A DNA stretch of 64,000 bases from the NCBI RefSeq assembly GCF_014655955.1, contig NZ_BNBO01000028.1, forward strand, positions 1 to 64,000, in the 5' to 3' direction. The notes below the pieces were generated by a model. The model saw only the letters and a list, made by a program, of their open reading frames with translations, did not search any database and was not told the origin of the DNA. Below, piece by piece: positions 7,882-15,961 of the stretch (its first letter is position 1; the number at the start of each line of letters is the position of its first letter). The stretch comes from Kitasatospora indigofera (GTDB lineage Bacteria; Actinomycetota; Actinomycetes; Streptomycetales; Streptomycetaceae). Made by a program: the position numbers and the translations under genes.

Positions 7882-8796
7882 TCAGCTGCCTCCGTCGGAG
7901 CGGTTGTTGACCAGCTTGAGGAAGCTGAAGGACAGGACGAGGGTGGCGGCCGCGATGACCACCGAGGTGGCGGCGGCCGAGTGGATGTCGCCCTGGACGA
8001 AGGCGTCGCGGTAGACCTTCATCAGCGGGCTCCAGGTGGAATTCATGCTGTTGGTCAGCGGCTTGAGGGTCATCGGCTCGCTGAACACCTGGAGGGTGGC
8101 GATCATCGAGAAGAAGAAGGTCAGCACCAGCGAGGGCAGCACCATCGGGATCTTGATCCGCAGGGCGATCTGCAGTTCGGACGCGCCGTCGAGGCGGGCC
8201 GCCTCGTACAGCTCGGCGGGGACGGCCCGCAGCGAGGTGTAGATCACGATCATGTTGAAGCCGGTGCCGCCCCAGACCGCGATGTTGGCGAGCGCCACGA
8301 ACAGCCCGTTGCCGTGCAGCAGGTCCGGGCCGCCGAGGCCGGCGCGGTCGAGCAGGAAGTAGCCGGGGCTGACGGTCGGCAGGTAGAGGAAGCCCCAGAG
8401 CAGCGAGGCGACGATGCCCGGCACGGCGTACGGCAGGAAGATCGCCAGCCGGGACAGGGCGCCGAGCCGCACCCGGGGGGTGTCCAGCAGCAGGGCGAGC
8501 AGCAGGGCGGCACCGAGCATGGCGGGGACCAGCAGTGCGCCGTACAGCAGGGTGCGTCCGGACCCGGCGAGCAGCTCCGGGTCGCTGATCGCGGAGGCGT
8601 AGTTGGACAGGCCCGCCCAGACCTCGGTACGGGCGTGCGAGCCGAGGCCCAGGCCCTTGACCTGGACGGAGCGGAAGCTCAGGTACAGCGCGTAGCCGAT
8701 CGGCAGGGCGAAGAACAGCGCGAACAGCACGACGGCGGGGGAGAGGAAGGCGTACGGGGCGAGGCGCCGGGACGGGCGGGACTGGTGGGACGCCAT
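7882..8796 (-). CDS. ganP: Sugar ABC transporter permease, MalF type (galactan oligosaccharides)
   Basis: A 304-aa permease of the MalF family with a short basic N-terminus (HQSRPSRRLAPYAFLSPA, the usual start of this family) and six predicted helices. The EAA loop reads EAARLDGASELQIALRIKIP. It is followed by the MalG-type gene with a three-base gap and preceded by the binding-protein gene across an 80-base gap containing a stable hairpin. With its partner it forms the membrane channel of the importer. Assignment to galacto-oligosaccharides comes from the neighbouring GH42 and GH53 genes. Confidence 0.88.
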   Translation of the reverse strand: MASHQSRPSRRLAPYAFLSPAVVLFALFFALPIGYALYLSFRSVQVKGLGLGSHARTEVWAGLSNYASAISDPELLAGSGRTLLYGALLVPAMLGAALLLALLLDTPRVRLGALSRLAIFLPYAVPGIVASLLWGFLYLPTVSPGYFLLDRAGLGGPDLLHGNGLFVALANIAVWGGTGFNMIVIYTSLRAVPAELYEAARLDGASELQIALRIKIPMVLPSLVLTFFFSMIATLQVFSEPMTLKPLTNSMNSTWSPLMKVYRDAFVQGDIHSAAATSVVIAAATLVLSFSFLKLVNNRSDGGS

Positions 8797-8824
8797 GGCG
8801 GTCCTAGGGAGTGGGGGGTTCGGC

Positions 8825-8861
8825 GCCCGGGGGCCGCGCCGTGCGGCGGCGGCCCCCGGGC
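8825..8861 (-). terminator. Intra-operon hairpin downstream of the binding-protein gene
   Basis: GCCCGGGGGCC (8825-8835) and GGCCCCCGGGC (8851-8861) form a perfect 11-bp stem with a 15-base loop. It lies between the binding-protein stop and the first permease start on the minus strand. Such structures commonly attenuate read-through or stabilise the upstream mRNA, giving more binding protein than permease. Confidence 0.6.
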
Positions 8862-8876
8862 CGGGCTGGCGGGCGG

Positions 8877-10193
8877 TCAGCCCTCGGTCTTGAAGCCGTT
8901 CTTCTTCAGGTCGGCGACGGTGGCCTGCTGCATCGCGGTCAGCGCGGCGGAGAAGTCGCCCTTCTCCTGGGCGGCCTTGCCGAAGGCGTCCTTGAAGGTG
9001 GAGTAGGCGACGTTGACGTTGGGACCCCAGGCGGCGGGGGCGGTGTTCTTCGCGATGGCGGCGGCCTGGGTGTAGAAGTCAGGCTGGTTGGCGAAGAACT
9101 CCGGCGCGGCGGCGAGTGCGCCACCGCTCTGGGCGGCGGTCGCGGCCGGGTAGATGCCGGCCTCCTTGACCAGCGCGGCGACGGCCTCCGGGTCGGTGTT
9201 CAGCCAGGTGGCGAACTGCGCGGCGGCGTCGGCGTGGCCGGCCTTGGCGGCGCCGGTGGTGACGCCCGTGGTGGAGCCGCCCCAGCTGCCGGTCACGGAC
9301 TCGCCGGCGTTCCACTGCGGCAGCGGGGCGATGGCCCACTTGCCCTTGGTGTCCGGGGCGGAGGAGGTGAAGACGCCGGGCGCCCAGACGGCGGAGACCC
9401 AGGCGATCTGGCTGCCGTCGTTCAGCGCCTTGCTCCAGGCCGGGGTGTACATCGGCTGGTTGTCGATCGCCCCCTCCTTCACCAGGCCGCCCCAGAAGTC
9501 GGCGACCTTCTTGCCGGCCGCGTCGTCGATGCCGACCTTCCAGGTCTCGCCGGAGGACGTCCACCACTTGGCGCCGGCCTGCTGGGCGAGGCCCGCGAAC
9601 AGGCCGGAGTCGTTGGCCGAGAAGGTGGTGAGGGCCTTGGCCGGGTCCTTCTGCTTGAGCTGCCGGGCGGCGTCGGCGAACTCCGCCCAGGTGGTGGGCA
9701 CCTTCAGCCCGTACTGCTGGAAGAGGTCCTGCCGGTAGTAGAGGGCGAGCGGCGCGGTGTCCTCGGGGACGGCGTACACGGCGTCCGAGCCGAGCGTGAC
9801 CTGCTGCCAGACCCCGGCGGCGAACCTGTCCTTGGTGCCCGCCGTCTGCTTGGCGATGTCGGCGAGCACGTCGTTGCTGACCAGGGTGGGCAGTGCCTGG
9901 TACTCGGCCTGGAGCAGGTCGGGGGCGTTGCCGGCCTTCGCGGCGGTGATGGTCTTGGTGACCAGGTCGTCGCCGGAGGCCTGCTTCTGGACGCTGACCT
10001 GGATGTCCGGGTGGGCGGCGTTCCAGATCGCGGCCACCTTGTCCATGTTCGGCGTCCAGGACCAGAAGGTCAGCTTGACCGGCCCGGCGGCGGGCCCGGC
10101 GGCGTCGGAGCCGCTGCCGCTGCTGCCGCAGGCGGTCAGCGCGAGCGCGCCGCAGAGCGTTGCGGCCGTGGCGAGGGCAAGGCGACGGTGCAT
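8877..10193 (-). CDS. ganS: Extracellular sugar-binding lipoprotein (galactan oligosaccharides)
   Basis: A 438-aa binding protein (family 1, maltose-binding type). The N-terminus has basic residues, a hydrophobic core and the lipobox ALTAC (Cys22), then a flexible GSSGSGSD linker, so it is a lipoprotein tethered outside the membrane. Mature sequence begins KLTFWSWTPNMDKVAAIWN, the usual opening of MalE-like proteins. ATG at 10193 has GGGAGG five bases upstream. It is first in the leftward operon (binding protein, MalF, MalG, LacI) and divergent from the beta-galactosidase gene. It delivers substrate to the permeases; galacto-oligosaccharides are inferred from the neighbouring enzymes. Confidence 0.88.
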   Translation of the reverse strand: MHRRLALATAATLCGALALTACGSSGSGSDAAGPAAGPVKLTFWSWTPNMDKVAAIWNAAHPDIQVSVQKQASGDDLVTKTITAAKAGNAPDLLQAEYQALPTLVSNDVLADIAKQTAGTKDRFAAGVWQQVTLGSDAVYAVPEDTAPLALYYRQDLFQQYGLKVPTTWAEFADAARQLKQKDPAKALTTFSANDSGLFAGLAQQAGAKWWTSSGETWKVGIDDAAGKKVADFWGGLVKEGAIDNQPMYTPAWSKALNDGSQIAWVSAVWAPGVFTSSAPDTKGKWAIAPLPQWNAGESVTGSWGGSTTGVTTGAAKAGHADAAAQFATWLNTDPEAVAALVKEAGIYPAATAAQSGGALAAAPEFFANQPDFYTQAAAIAKNTAPAAWGPNVNVAYSTFKDAFGKAAQEKGDFSAALTAMQQATVADLKKNGFKTEG

Positions 10194-10290
10194 GGATCCT
10201 CCCGGGATCACGGCTGGGGGAGCGGGGGAAGGGTGGGGGTTCACGACGTACGGGTGCGGGCCTCCGGTGCTCCCGGGGCCACCACCGTCG

Positions 10291-10306
10291 CTGTGCACGT
10301 TCACAG
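10291..10306. promoter_or_regulatory. LacI-type operator 1
   Basis: CTGTGCACGTTCACAG is an imperfect 16-bp palindrome (CTGTG...CACAG arms around ACGT), 98 bases upstream of the binding-protein start. It is almost identical to the copy at 10381. Confidence 0.72.
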
Positions 10307-10380
10307 TACGGAAACGCAGCGGACACTTGTCAATCCCCAGCCTCATACGGTTATGTTGCCGAAACACAGAGCGCCCAAGG

Positions 10381-10396
10381 CTGTGTACGTTCACAG
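10381..10396. promoter_or_regulatory. LacI-type operator 2
   Basis: CTGTGTACGTTCACAG differs from the 10291 copy at one base and lies exactly 90 bases from it, 21 bases upstream of the beta-galactosidase ATG. One site per divergent promoter, or looping between them, would allow joint repression. Confidence 0.72.
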
Positions 10397-10416
10397 TTCT
10401 TCTCGATGGAGCATCC

Positions 10417-12480
10417 ATGGAACACCCGCTGACCCGCGACAACACCCCGGAGGCGGCCGCCGGTCCCGGTGACCGGCCCCGCCGGCCCGTCGGGCTGGAG
10501 ACGCTCGCCTACGGCGGGGACTACAACCCTGAGCAGTGGCCGGAGGAGGTCTGGGCGGAGGACGTCCGGCTGATGCGCGAGGCCGGTGTCACCATGGTCA
10601 GCGTCGGGATCTTCTCCTGGGCCCTGCTGGAGACCGAGCGCGGCAGCTACGACTTCGGCTGGCTCGACCGGCTGCTCGGCCTGCTGCACGAGAACGGGAT
10701 CCGGGCCGACCTCGGCACCCCCACCGTGGTGCCCCCGGCCTGGTTCTACCGGGACCACCCCGAGGCGCTGCCGGTCAACCGGGAAGGCGTCCGGTACGAG
10801 TTCGGCTCCCGCGGCGCGATCTGCCACAGTTCACCCGCCTACCAGCAGGCCGCCGCCTCGATCACCGAACAGCTCGCCCGGCGCTACGGCGGCCACCCGG
10901 CGGTCGCCCTGTGGCACGTCCACAACGAGTACGGTGTGCCGGTCAGCGCCTGCTTCTGCGAGACCTCCGCCGAGCACTTCCGGCGCTGGCTGACCGAGCG
11001 GTACACCACCCTCAAGCAGCTCAACGAGGCCTGGGGCACCACCTTCTGGGGCCAGCACTACACCAGCTGGGACGACATCCGCCCGCCCCGGCTCACCCCC
11101 ACCGCCGGCAACCCCGCGCAGCAGCTCGACTGGGCCCGCTTCACCAGCGACGCGCTGCTGGACAACTTCCGGCGCGAGCGGGACATCCTGCACCGCCTGG
11201 CACCCGGCATCCCGGTCACCACCAACTTCATGACCGCGCTCTCCCAGTGCGAGTCCCTCGACTACTGGGCCTGGGGCCGCGAGGTCGACCTGGTCGCCAA
11301 CGACCACTACCTGGTCGCCGAGGGGGAGCGGAACCACATCAACCTCGCGATGTCCGCCGACCTGACCCGCTCGGTCGCCGGCGGGCGGCCCTGGCTGCTG
11401 CTGGAGCACTCCACCGGCGCGGTCAACTGGCAGCCCCGCAACCTCGCCAAGCAGCCGGGCGAGCTGGCCCGCAACAGCCTCGCCCACGTCGCGCGGGGCT
11501 CCGACGGCGCGATGTTCTTCCAGTGGCGGGCCTCCCGGCACGGCGCCGAGAAGTTCCACTCCGCGATGCTCCCGCACGCCGGCACGGACAGCCGGATCTG
11601 GCGCGAGGTCGTCGAACTCGGCTCCGCGCTCGGCTCCCTGGGCGAGGTCCGGGACAGCCGGGTGGTCGCGGACGCCGCCGTCCTGTGGGACTGGCAGTCC
11701 TGGTGGGCGCAGAAGCTGGAGTGGCGGCCCAGCGTCGACCTGGACGCCCGCGAGCGGGCCGACAGCTGGTACGCGGCCGCCTACGACCGCCACCTCACCG
11801 TCGACTTCGCCCACCCCGAGGCCGACCTCGCCGGCTACCCGCTGGTGCTCGTCCCCGCCCTGTACCTGATGACCGAGGCGGCCTCCCGCAACCTGCGCCG
11901 CTACGTCGAGAACGGCGGCACCCTGGTGGTCTCCTGCTTCTCCGGCATCGTCGACGAGCACGACGCCGTGCACCCGGGCCCGCACCCCGGCGCGCTGCGC
12001 GACGTCCTCGGCCTCACCGTCGAGGAGTTCGCACCGCTGCGGGCCGGTCAGCAGGTCCGGCTGACCGGCGGCGGGGCGGACCTCACCGGCGACGTGTGGT
12101 CCGAGTTCGTCGTGCCGCGCGGAGCCGAGACCCTCTGGCGGTACGCCGACGGACCGGCCGCCGGGCACCCCGCCGTGACCCGCCACGCCCTCGGCCCAGG
12201 CTCGGCCTGGTACGTTTCCAGCCGCCTGGACGCCGCCGGCCTGGACACCGTGCTCGCCCGGGCGGCCGCCGGGGCCGGCCTGCCGGAGCGCGGACTGCCC
12301 CGCGACGTCGAGGTGGTGGAACGGGCCGGCGCACACGGCCGGTACCTCTTCGCCGTCAACCACAGCGGCGCCGACGCCCGCGTGCCGCTGCCCGGCGACG
12401 GCGTCGAACTGCTCACCGACGCAGCCGTCTCCGGCGCCCTGGACGTCCCCGCGGGCACCACCCGGGTCGTCCGGCTCTGA
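10417..12480 (+). CDS. ganA: GH42 beta-galactosidase
   Basis: A 687-aa cytoplasmic beta-galactosidase of glycoside hydrolase family 42. Residues about 28-410 form the TIM barrel, starting with LAYGGDYNPEQWPEEVW, the family's N-terminal signature. The acid/base is Glu171 in WHVHNEYG and the nucleophile Glu330 in LLLEHSTGAVNWQPRN. A trimerisation/Rossmann-like domain and a small C-terminal beta domain follow. Length is normal and there is no signal peptide. ATG at 10417 has GGAG five bases upstream; an alternative ATG at 10406 is out of frame. It should release galactose from imported beta-1,4-galacto-oligosaccharides. It is divergent from the binding protein and followed by the galactanase gene. 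Confidence 0.93.
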   Translation: MEHPLTRDNTPEAAAGPGDRPRRPVGLETLAYGGDYNPEQWPEEVWAEDVRLMREAGVTMVSVGIFSWALLETERGSYDFGWLDRLLGLLHENGIRADLGTPTVVPPAWFYRDHPEALPVNREGVRYEFGSRGAICHSSPAYQQAAASITEQLARRYGGHPAVALWHVHNEYGVPVSACFCETSAEHFRRWLTERYTTLKQLNEAWGTTFWGQHYTSWDDIRPPRLTPTAGNPAQQLDWARFTSDALLDNFRRERDILHRLAPGIPVTTNFMTALSQCESLDYWAWGREVDLVANDHYLVAEGERNHINLAMSADLTRSVAGGRPWLLLEHSTGAVNWQPRNLAKQPGELARNSLAHVARGSDGAMFFQWRASRHGAEKFHSAMLPHAGTDSRIWREVVELGSALGSLGEVRDSRVVADAAVLWDWQSWWAQKLEWRPSVDLDARERADSWYAAAYDRHLTVDFAHPEADLAGYPLVLVPALYLMTEAASRNLRRYVENGGTLVVSCFSGIVDEHDAVHPGPHPGALRDVLGLTVEEFAPLRAGQQVRLTGGGADLTGDVWSEFVVPRGAETLWRYADGPAAGHPAVTRHALGPGSAWYVSSRLDAAGLDTVLARAAAGAGLPERGLPRDVEVVERAGAHGRYLFAVNHSGADARVPLPGDGVELLTDAAVSGALDVPAGTTRVVRL

Positions 12481-12482
12481 CT

Positions 12483-12516
12483 CCTGCCCGGCCCGCCGAG
12501 GGTCGGCCCGGGCAGG
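12483..12516 (+). terminator. Hairpin between ganA and ganB
   Basis: CCTGCCCGG and CCGGGCAGG form a 9-bp stem with a 16-base loop right after the beta-galactosidase stop. It may terminate, or attenuate transcription into the galactanase gene. Confidence 0.5.
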
Positions 12517-12617
12517 TGCCCCGCCCCGGCCCGGCGGCCGTGTCCCCAGCACACGGCCGCCGGGCCGCACCCCCACGGCTCCACCTCCCCCACCCCACCT
12601 CATCGCCAAGGACGACG

Positions 12618-14195
12618 ATGCCCCAGGGAACCAAGCGCCTGCTCGCCGGCGCCGCCGCCTCGCTCGTGATCGCCGCCGCCACCACGGTCGCGCTCCCCAC
12701 CACCTCCGCACAGGCGGCCGTCACCGTCGCCAACCCCGGTTTCGAGACCGGCTCGGCCGGCACCGCGACCCCCACCGGATGGTCCACCTACTCCGCCGGC
12801 GGCCAGAGCGCCGCCTCCTACACCGAGGCGGGCGGCCACAGCGGCTCCTACCGGCTCACCCACTGGGCGGCCGCCGCCTACAAGGTGGAGACCTACCAGT
12901 ACCTCTCCGGCCTGACCAACGGCAGCTACACGCTGACGGCCTGGGTCCGCTCCAGCGGCGGGCAGAACGCCGCCTACCTCGCACTGAAGGGCTGCGGCGG
13001 CGCCGAACAGCGCACCGACCTCCCGGCCACCCCGAACGGCGGCTGGATCCGACTGGTCACCCCGGTCGCGGTCACCAACGGCCAGTGCACCATCAGCATC
13101 AACTCCGACGCCAACGCCGGGAACTGGCTCAACGTCGACGACATCACACTGACCTCGGGCAGCACCGGCGTGGCCGCCCGCGGCGTCGACGTCTCGACCC
13201 TGAAGAAGAGCGAGGACAAGGGCGGCACCTACGCGTACGGCGACGGCACCCCCGCCGACGCCCTGACCGTCCTGCACGCGGCCGGCGCCAACTACGCCCG
13301 GCTGAAGGTCTGGGTCAACCCCGCCGACGGCTACAACTCCAAGGCCAGGGTGCTGACCATGGCCGCCCGCGCCAAGGCACTCGGCATGAAGACCCTGATC
13401 GACTTCCACTACTCCGACGTCTGGGCCGACCCGGGCGCCCAGACCAAGCCCTCGCCCTGGGCCTCGTACACCGCGGCCCAGCTCGGCACCGCCGTCTACA
13501 ACCACACCTACGACGTGCTGAACGCCCTCAAGGCGCAGGGCACCACCGCCGACATGGTGCAGATCGGCAACGAGATCAACGGCGGCATGCTCTGGCCGGA
13601 GGGCTCCACGGCCAACTGGACCAACCTGGCCTCCTTCCTCACCCAGGGCGCCGCGGCCGCGAAGGCCGTCAGCTCCTCCACCCAGGTCATGCTGCACCTC
13701 GCCAAGGGCGGGGACGACGCCGGCGCCCGCACCTTCTTCGACAACGCGGTGTCGCGCGGCGTGCCGTTCGACGTGATCGGACTCTCCTACTACAGCTACT
13801 GGCACGGCCCGCTGAACGACCTGCAGACCACGCTCGACGACATGGCCGCCCGGTACGGCAAGAAGGTCGCCGTCGCCGAGACGGCCTACGCCTTCACCCT
13901 GGCCAACAACGACTCGCTGGAGAACAACCTCGCCACCACCGCCCAGTTGACGACCGGCTACCCGGCCACCCAGGCCGGCCAGGCCGCCGCGCTGCGCGAC
14001 GTGCTCAACGTGGTGGAGGCCGTGCCGGGCGGCAAGGGGCTCGGGGCCTTCTACTGGGAGCCGGCCTGGACGGCAGTGCCCGGCAACGGCTGGGACCCGG
14101 CCGATCCCGCCTCGGGCAACGCCTGGGAGAACCAGGCCCTGTTCGACTACGCCAACCGGCCGACTGCCGCGATGAGTTGGCTGAACCACCGCTGA
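12618..14195 (+). CDS. ganB: Secreted GH53 endo-beta-1,4-galactanase with N-terminal carbohydrate-binding module
   Basis: A 525-aa exported enzyme. Signal peptide residues 1-35 end in SAQAA. A jelly-roll carbohydrate-binding module covers about 36-185 (begins VTVANPGFETG, ends NVDDITLTSG), possibly CBM61-like. A GH53 barrel follows, starting ARGVDVSTLKKSEDKGG. The acid/base is Glu319 in QIGNEINGGMLWPEG and the nucleophile Glu421 in VAETAYAF. ATG follows AAGGA. The enzyme should cut the beta-1,4-galactan side chains of pectin outside the cell, feeding the binding protein encoded nearby. A very strong hairpin ends the transcript. Confidence 0.93.
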   Translation: MPQGTKRLLAGAAASLVIAAATTVALPTTSAQAAVTVANPGFETGSAGTATPTGWSTYSAGGQSAASYTEAGGHSGSYRLTHWAAAAYKVETYQYLSGLTNGSYTLTAWVRSSGGQNAAYLALKGCGGAEQRTDLPATPNGGWIRLVTPVAVTNGQCTISINSDANAGNWLNVDDITLTSGSTGVAARGVDVSTLKKSEDKGGTYAYGDGTPADALTVLHAAGANYARLKVWVNPADGYNSKARVLTMAARAKALGMKTLIDFHYSDVWADPGAQTKPSPWASYTAAQLGTAVYNHTYDVLNALKAQGTTADMVQIGNEINGGMLWPEGSTANWTNLASFLTQGAAAAKAVSSSTQVMLHLAKGGDDAGARTFFDNAVSRGVPFDVIGLSYYSYWHGPLNDLQTTLDDMAARYGKKVAVAETAYAFTLANNDSLENNLATTAQLTTGYPATQAGQAAALRDVLNVVEAVPGGKGLGAFYWEPAWTAVPGNGWDPADPASGNAWENQALFDYANRPTAAMSWLNHR

Positions 14196-14209
14196 CGGGG
14201 CCGGTGCCG

Positions 14210-14258
14210 GCCCGGTCGTGCCCGGCCCGGCCCCCGTGCGGGCCGGGCACGACCGGGC
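14210..14258 (+). terminator. Strong hairpin terminator after the galactanase gene
   Basis: Arms at 14210-14229 and 14239-14258 are perfectly complementary over 20 bp with a 9-base loop. Convergent transcription from the methyltransferase gene ends 49 bases further on. Confidence 0.8.
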
Positions 14259-14260
14259 GA

Positions 14261-14313
14261 GCGCATCCGCTCCGGTGTCAGCCGCTCCGGCGCATCCGCT
14301 CCGGTGTCAGCCG
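14261..14313. repeat. 24-bp direct repeat
   Basis: The same 24 bases (GCGCATCCGC through TCAGCCG) occur at 14261-14284 and 14290-14313. The second copy overlaps the last codons and stop of the methyltransferase gene. Confidence 0.8.
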
Positions 14314-15158
14314 TCACCGTCCAGTGCCGCTGTCACCACCACCGCGCTGTACTCCATCGTGAACGCGCCGCCCAGGGCGTCGACGGCGGCGCCGACACCG
14401 GCGAGCACCGCTGCCAGGACGGCCGGCGGGAGCCGGCCGTGGTCGCCCTGGGTGGGCAGCTGGTCCAGCCATTCGTCGCGGGAGTACCGCCGCCGCCAGT
14501 CGAACCGCCACCGCTCGGGTTCGCCGAAGGCGCCCGCCTGCCGGATGCCGTCGGCGGCCCGGTCGAACACGGTCGAGTAGCCGGCCAGGGCGGCGGTCGG
14601 CAGCCGGTGGGCGCGGGCCCCCAGCGAGTCGGGCGCGACCCGGTCGTAGACCGCGGCGAAGGCCTCGGCGGCCCCGGCCGGCGGCCGGGCGACGTTCCAG
14701 AACACCGCGAGCCGGCCGCCCGGCCGCAGCACCTCGGCGGCCTTCGCCGCTCCGACGACCGGGTCCACCCAGTGCCAGGCCTGTCCCGAGACCACCGCGT
14801 CGAAGCGGCGGCCGGCGCCGTCCCAGGCTTCGAAGGTGGCCTCCTCGACCTCGACGCCCGAGCGGCGGGCGAACCCGGCCATCCGCGGGTCGGGCTCGAC
14901 CCCGAGCACCGTGCAGCCCGCGGCCCGGAACTGACGGGCCTCGATGCCGGTGCCGGCCCCCACGTCGAGGACGTCGAGGACGCCGGGGGCCCCGCGGCCC
15001 GGGGCGGCGGCGATGATCCGGCGCACCAGCGCGTCGGGATAGGGCGGCCGGGTGCGGTCGTAGCGCTCGGCGTCCGAGCCGAAGGACTCCGCCAGCGGCC
15101 GGTGCCGGTGCGGCTGGTCCTGAGGGGGGATCGCCCCCGGGGGCGGTAAGGTGGGCAT
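14307..15158 (-). CDS. SAM-dependent class I methyltransferase
   Basis: A 283-aa Rossmann methyltransferase. Motif I is LDVLDVGAGTGIEARQF and the acidic end of strand 2 is LGVEPDP. SGQAWHWVDP, near the middle, is common in the bacterial family with the opening LAESFGSDAERYDRTRPPYP. I chose ATG 15158; ATG 15170 is also possible. Neither has a Shine-Dalgarno sequence, so translation may be leaderless. The start codon lies inside one of two tandem palindromes shared with the divergent TetR gene, so it is very likely the regulator's main target. The methyl acceptor cannot be predicted. Confidence 0.82.
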   Translation of the reverse strand: MPTLPPPGAIPPQDQPHRHRPLAESFGSDAERYDRTRPPYPDALVRRIIAAAPGRGAPGVLDVLDVGAGTGIEARQFRAAGCTVLGVEPDPRMAGFARRSGVEVEEATFEAWDGAGRRFDAVVSGQAWHWVDPVVGAAKAAEVLRPGGRLAVFWNVARPPAGAAEAFAAVYDRVAPDSLGARAHRLPTAALAGYSTVFDRAADGIRQAGAFGEPERWRFDWRRRYSRDEWLDQLPTQGDHGRLPPAVLAAVLAGVGAAVDALGGAFTMEYSAVVVTAALDGDG

Positions 15159-15165
15159 GTGCCCA
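15152..15165. promoter_or_regulatory. TetR operator half of a tandem pair (site 1)
   Basis: TGGGCA-TG-TGCCCA is a perfect 6-bp inverted repeat covering the methyltransferase start codon. Its centre is 21 bp, two helical turns, from the centre of site 2. Confidence 0.68.
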
Positions 15166-15170
15166 TTCAT

Positions 15171-15188
15171 AGTGGGCAGGTGCCCACT
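15171..15188. promoter_or_regulatory. TetR operator (site 2)
   Basis: AGTGGGCA-GG-TGCCCACT is a perfect 8-bp inverted repeat in the 73-base divergent gap. It shares the TGGGCA/TGCCCA core with site 1. Confidence 0.72.
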
Positions 15189-15231
15189 CGTCAACGGGTG
15201 CGGCCGCCGACCCGAGAAGGAGCGCCGCACC

Positions 15232-15912
15232 ATGCCGACCGGGGTCGCCATCCGCGACGCGCGCGAGCAGCTGTTCGACGCCGCCGAGCGAGTCCTGCTG
15301 CGCGGCGGTCCGCACGCCCTCACCAGCAGGGCGGTCACCACCGAGGCGGGCTGCGCCAAGGGCGTCCTGCACCGGCACTTCACCGACTTCGACGCCTTCC
15401 TCGCCGAACTCGTGCTGGACCGCACCGCCCGGATCGAGGGGCAGGCCGCGGCGCTGCGCGCCCGTGCGGGCACGGGGACCGTCACCGGCAACCTCACCGA
15501 GGCGCTCGGCACGCTGTTCGAGTCGGTCGCGGTGGCGATCGTCGGCCTGGTCATCTCCCGGGACGAACTGCGGGCCAGGCTGCGCCCGAGCGTGCCGGCC
15601 GGCGTCCCGCTGCTCGCCGAGGCCACCACGATGACGGCCGGCTACCTCGCCGCCGAACGGGAGGCGGGCCGGATCGCGGCCGATGCCGACGTCGACACCC
15701 TCGCCCCCACCCTGATCGGGGCCGGCCACCTGCTCTTCGCCGGCGCGGCCGGCACGCCGCCGGAGAGCGAGGCGCTCCGGAAGACCGTCGCCACCGTGCT
15801 CGCGGGGGTGCTGCCGCAACCGGCGGGCCGAGCGCCTGGGCCACCGGCCGACCGGCCCAGTGGCCACGACGGCCAGGACGGCCAGGACGGGCAGGACGGG
15901 CAGGACGGGTGA
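15232..15912 (+). CDS. TetR-family regulator
   Basis: A 226-aa TetR protein. Residues about 8-55 are the HTH (FDAAERVLLRGGPHALTSRAVTTEAGCAKGVLHRHF), followed by a helical ligand-binding domain. ATG has AAGGAG nine bases upstream. It is divergent from a methyltransferase gene; two palindromes with the same core occupy the gap, so autoregulation and repression of the methyltransferase are expected. The C-terminus carries a GQD repeat made by a 9-bp tandem repeat, after a Pro/Gly-rich tail that is probably disordered. The ligand is unknown. Confidence 0.88.
   Translation: MPTGVAIRDAREQLFDAAERVLLRGGPHALTSRAVTTEAGCAKGVLHRHFTDFDAFLAELVLDRTARIEGQAAALRARAGTGTVTGNLTEALGTLFESVAVAIVGLVISRDELRARLRPSVPAGVPLLAEATTMTAGYLAAEREAGRIAADADVDTLAPTLIGAGHLLFAGAAGTPPESEALRKTVATVLAGVLPQPAGRAPGPPADRPSGHDGQDGQDGQDGQDG
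15871..15906 (+). repeat. 9-bp tandem repeat inside the TetR gene
   Basis: Four units of GGCCAGGAC/GGGCAGGAC encode the C-terminal GQD repeats. In-frame slippage would only change tail length. Confidence 0.85.
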
Positions 15913-15961
15913 GGACCTGTCACCCGCCGCACCGCGGTGGTCCGGAGCCGTCCGGCCGCGG

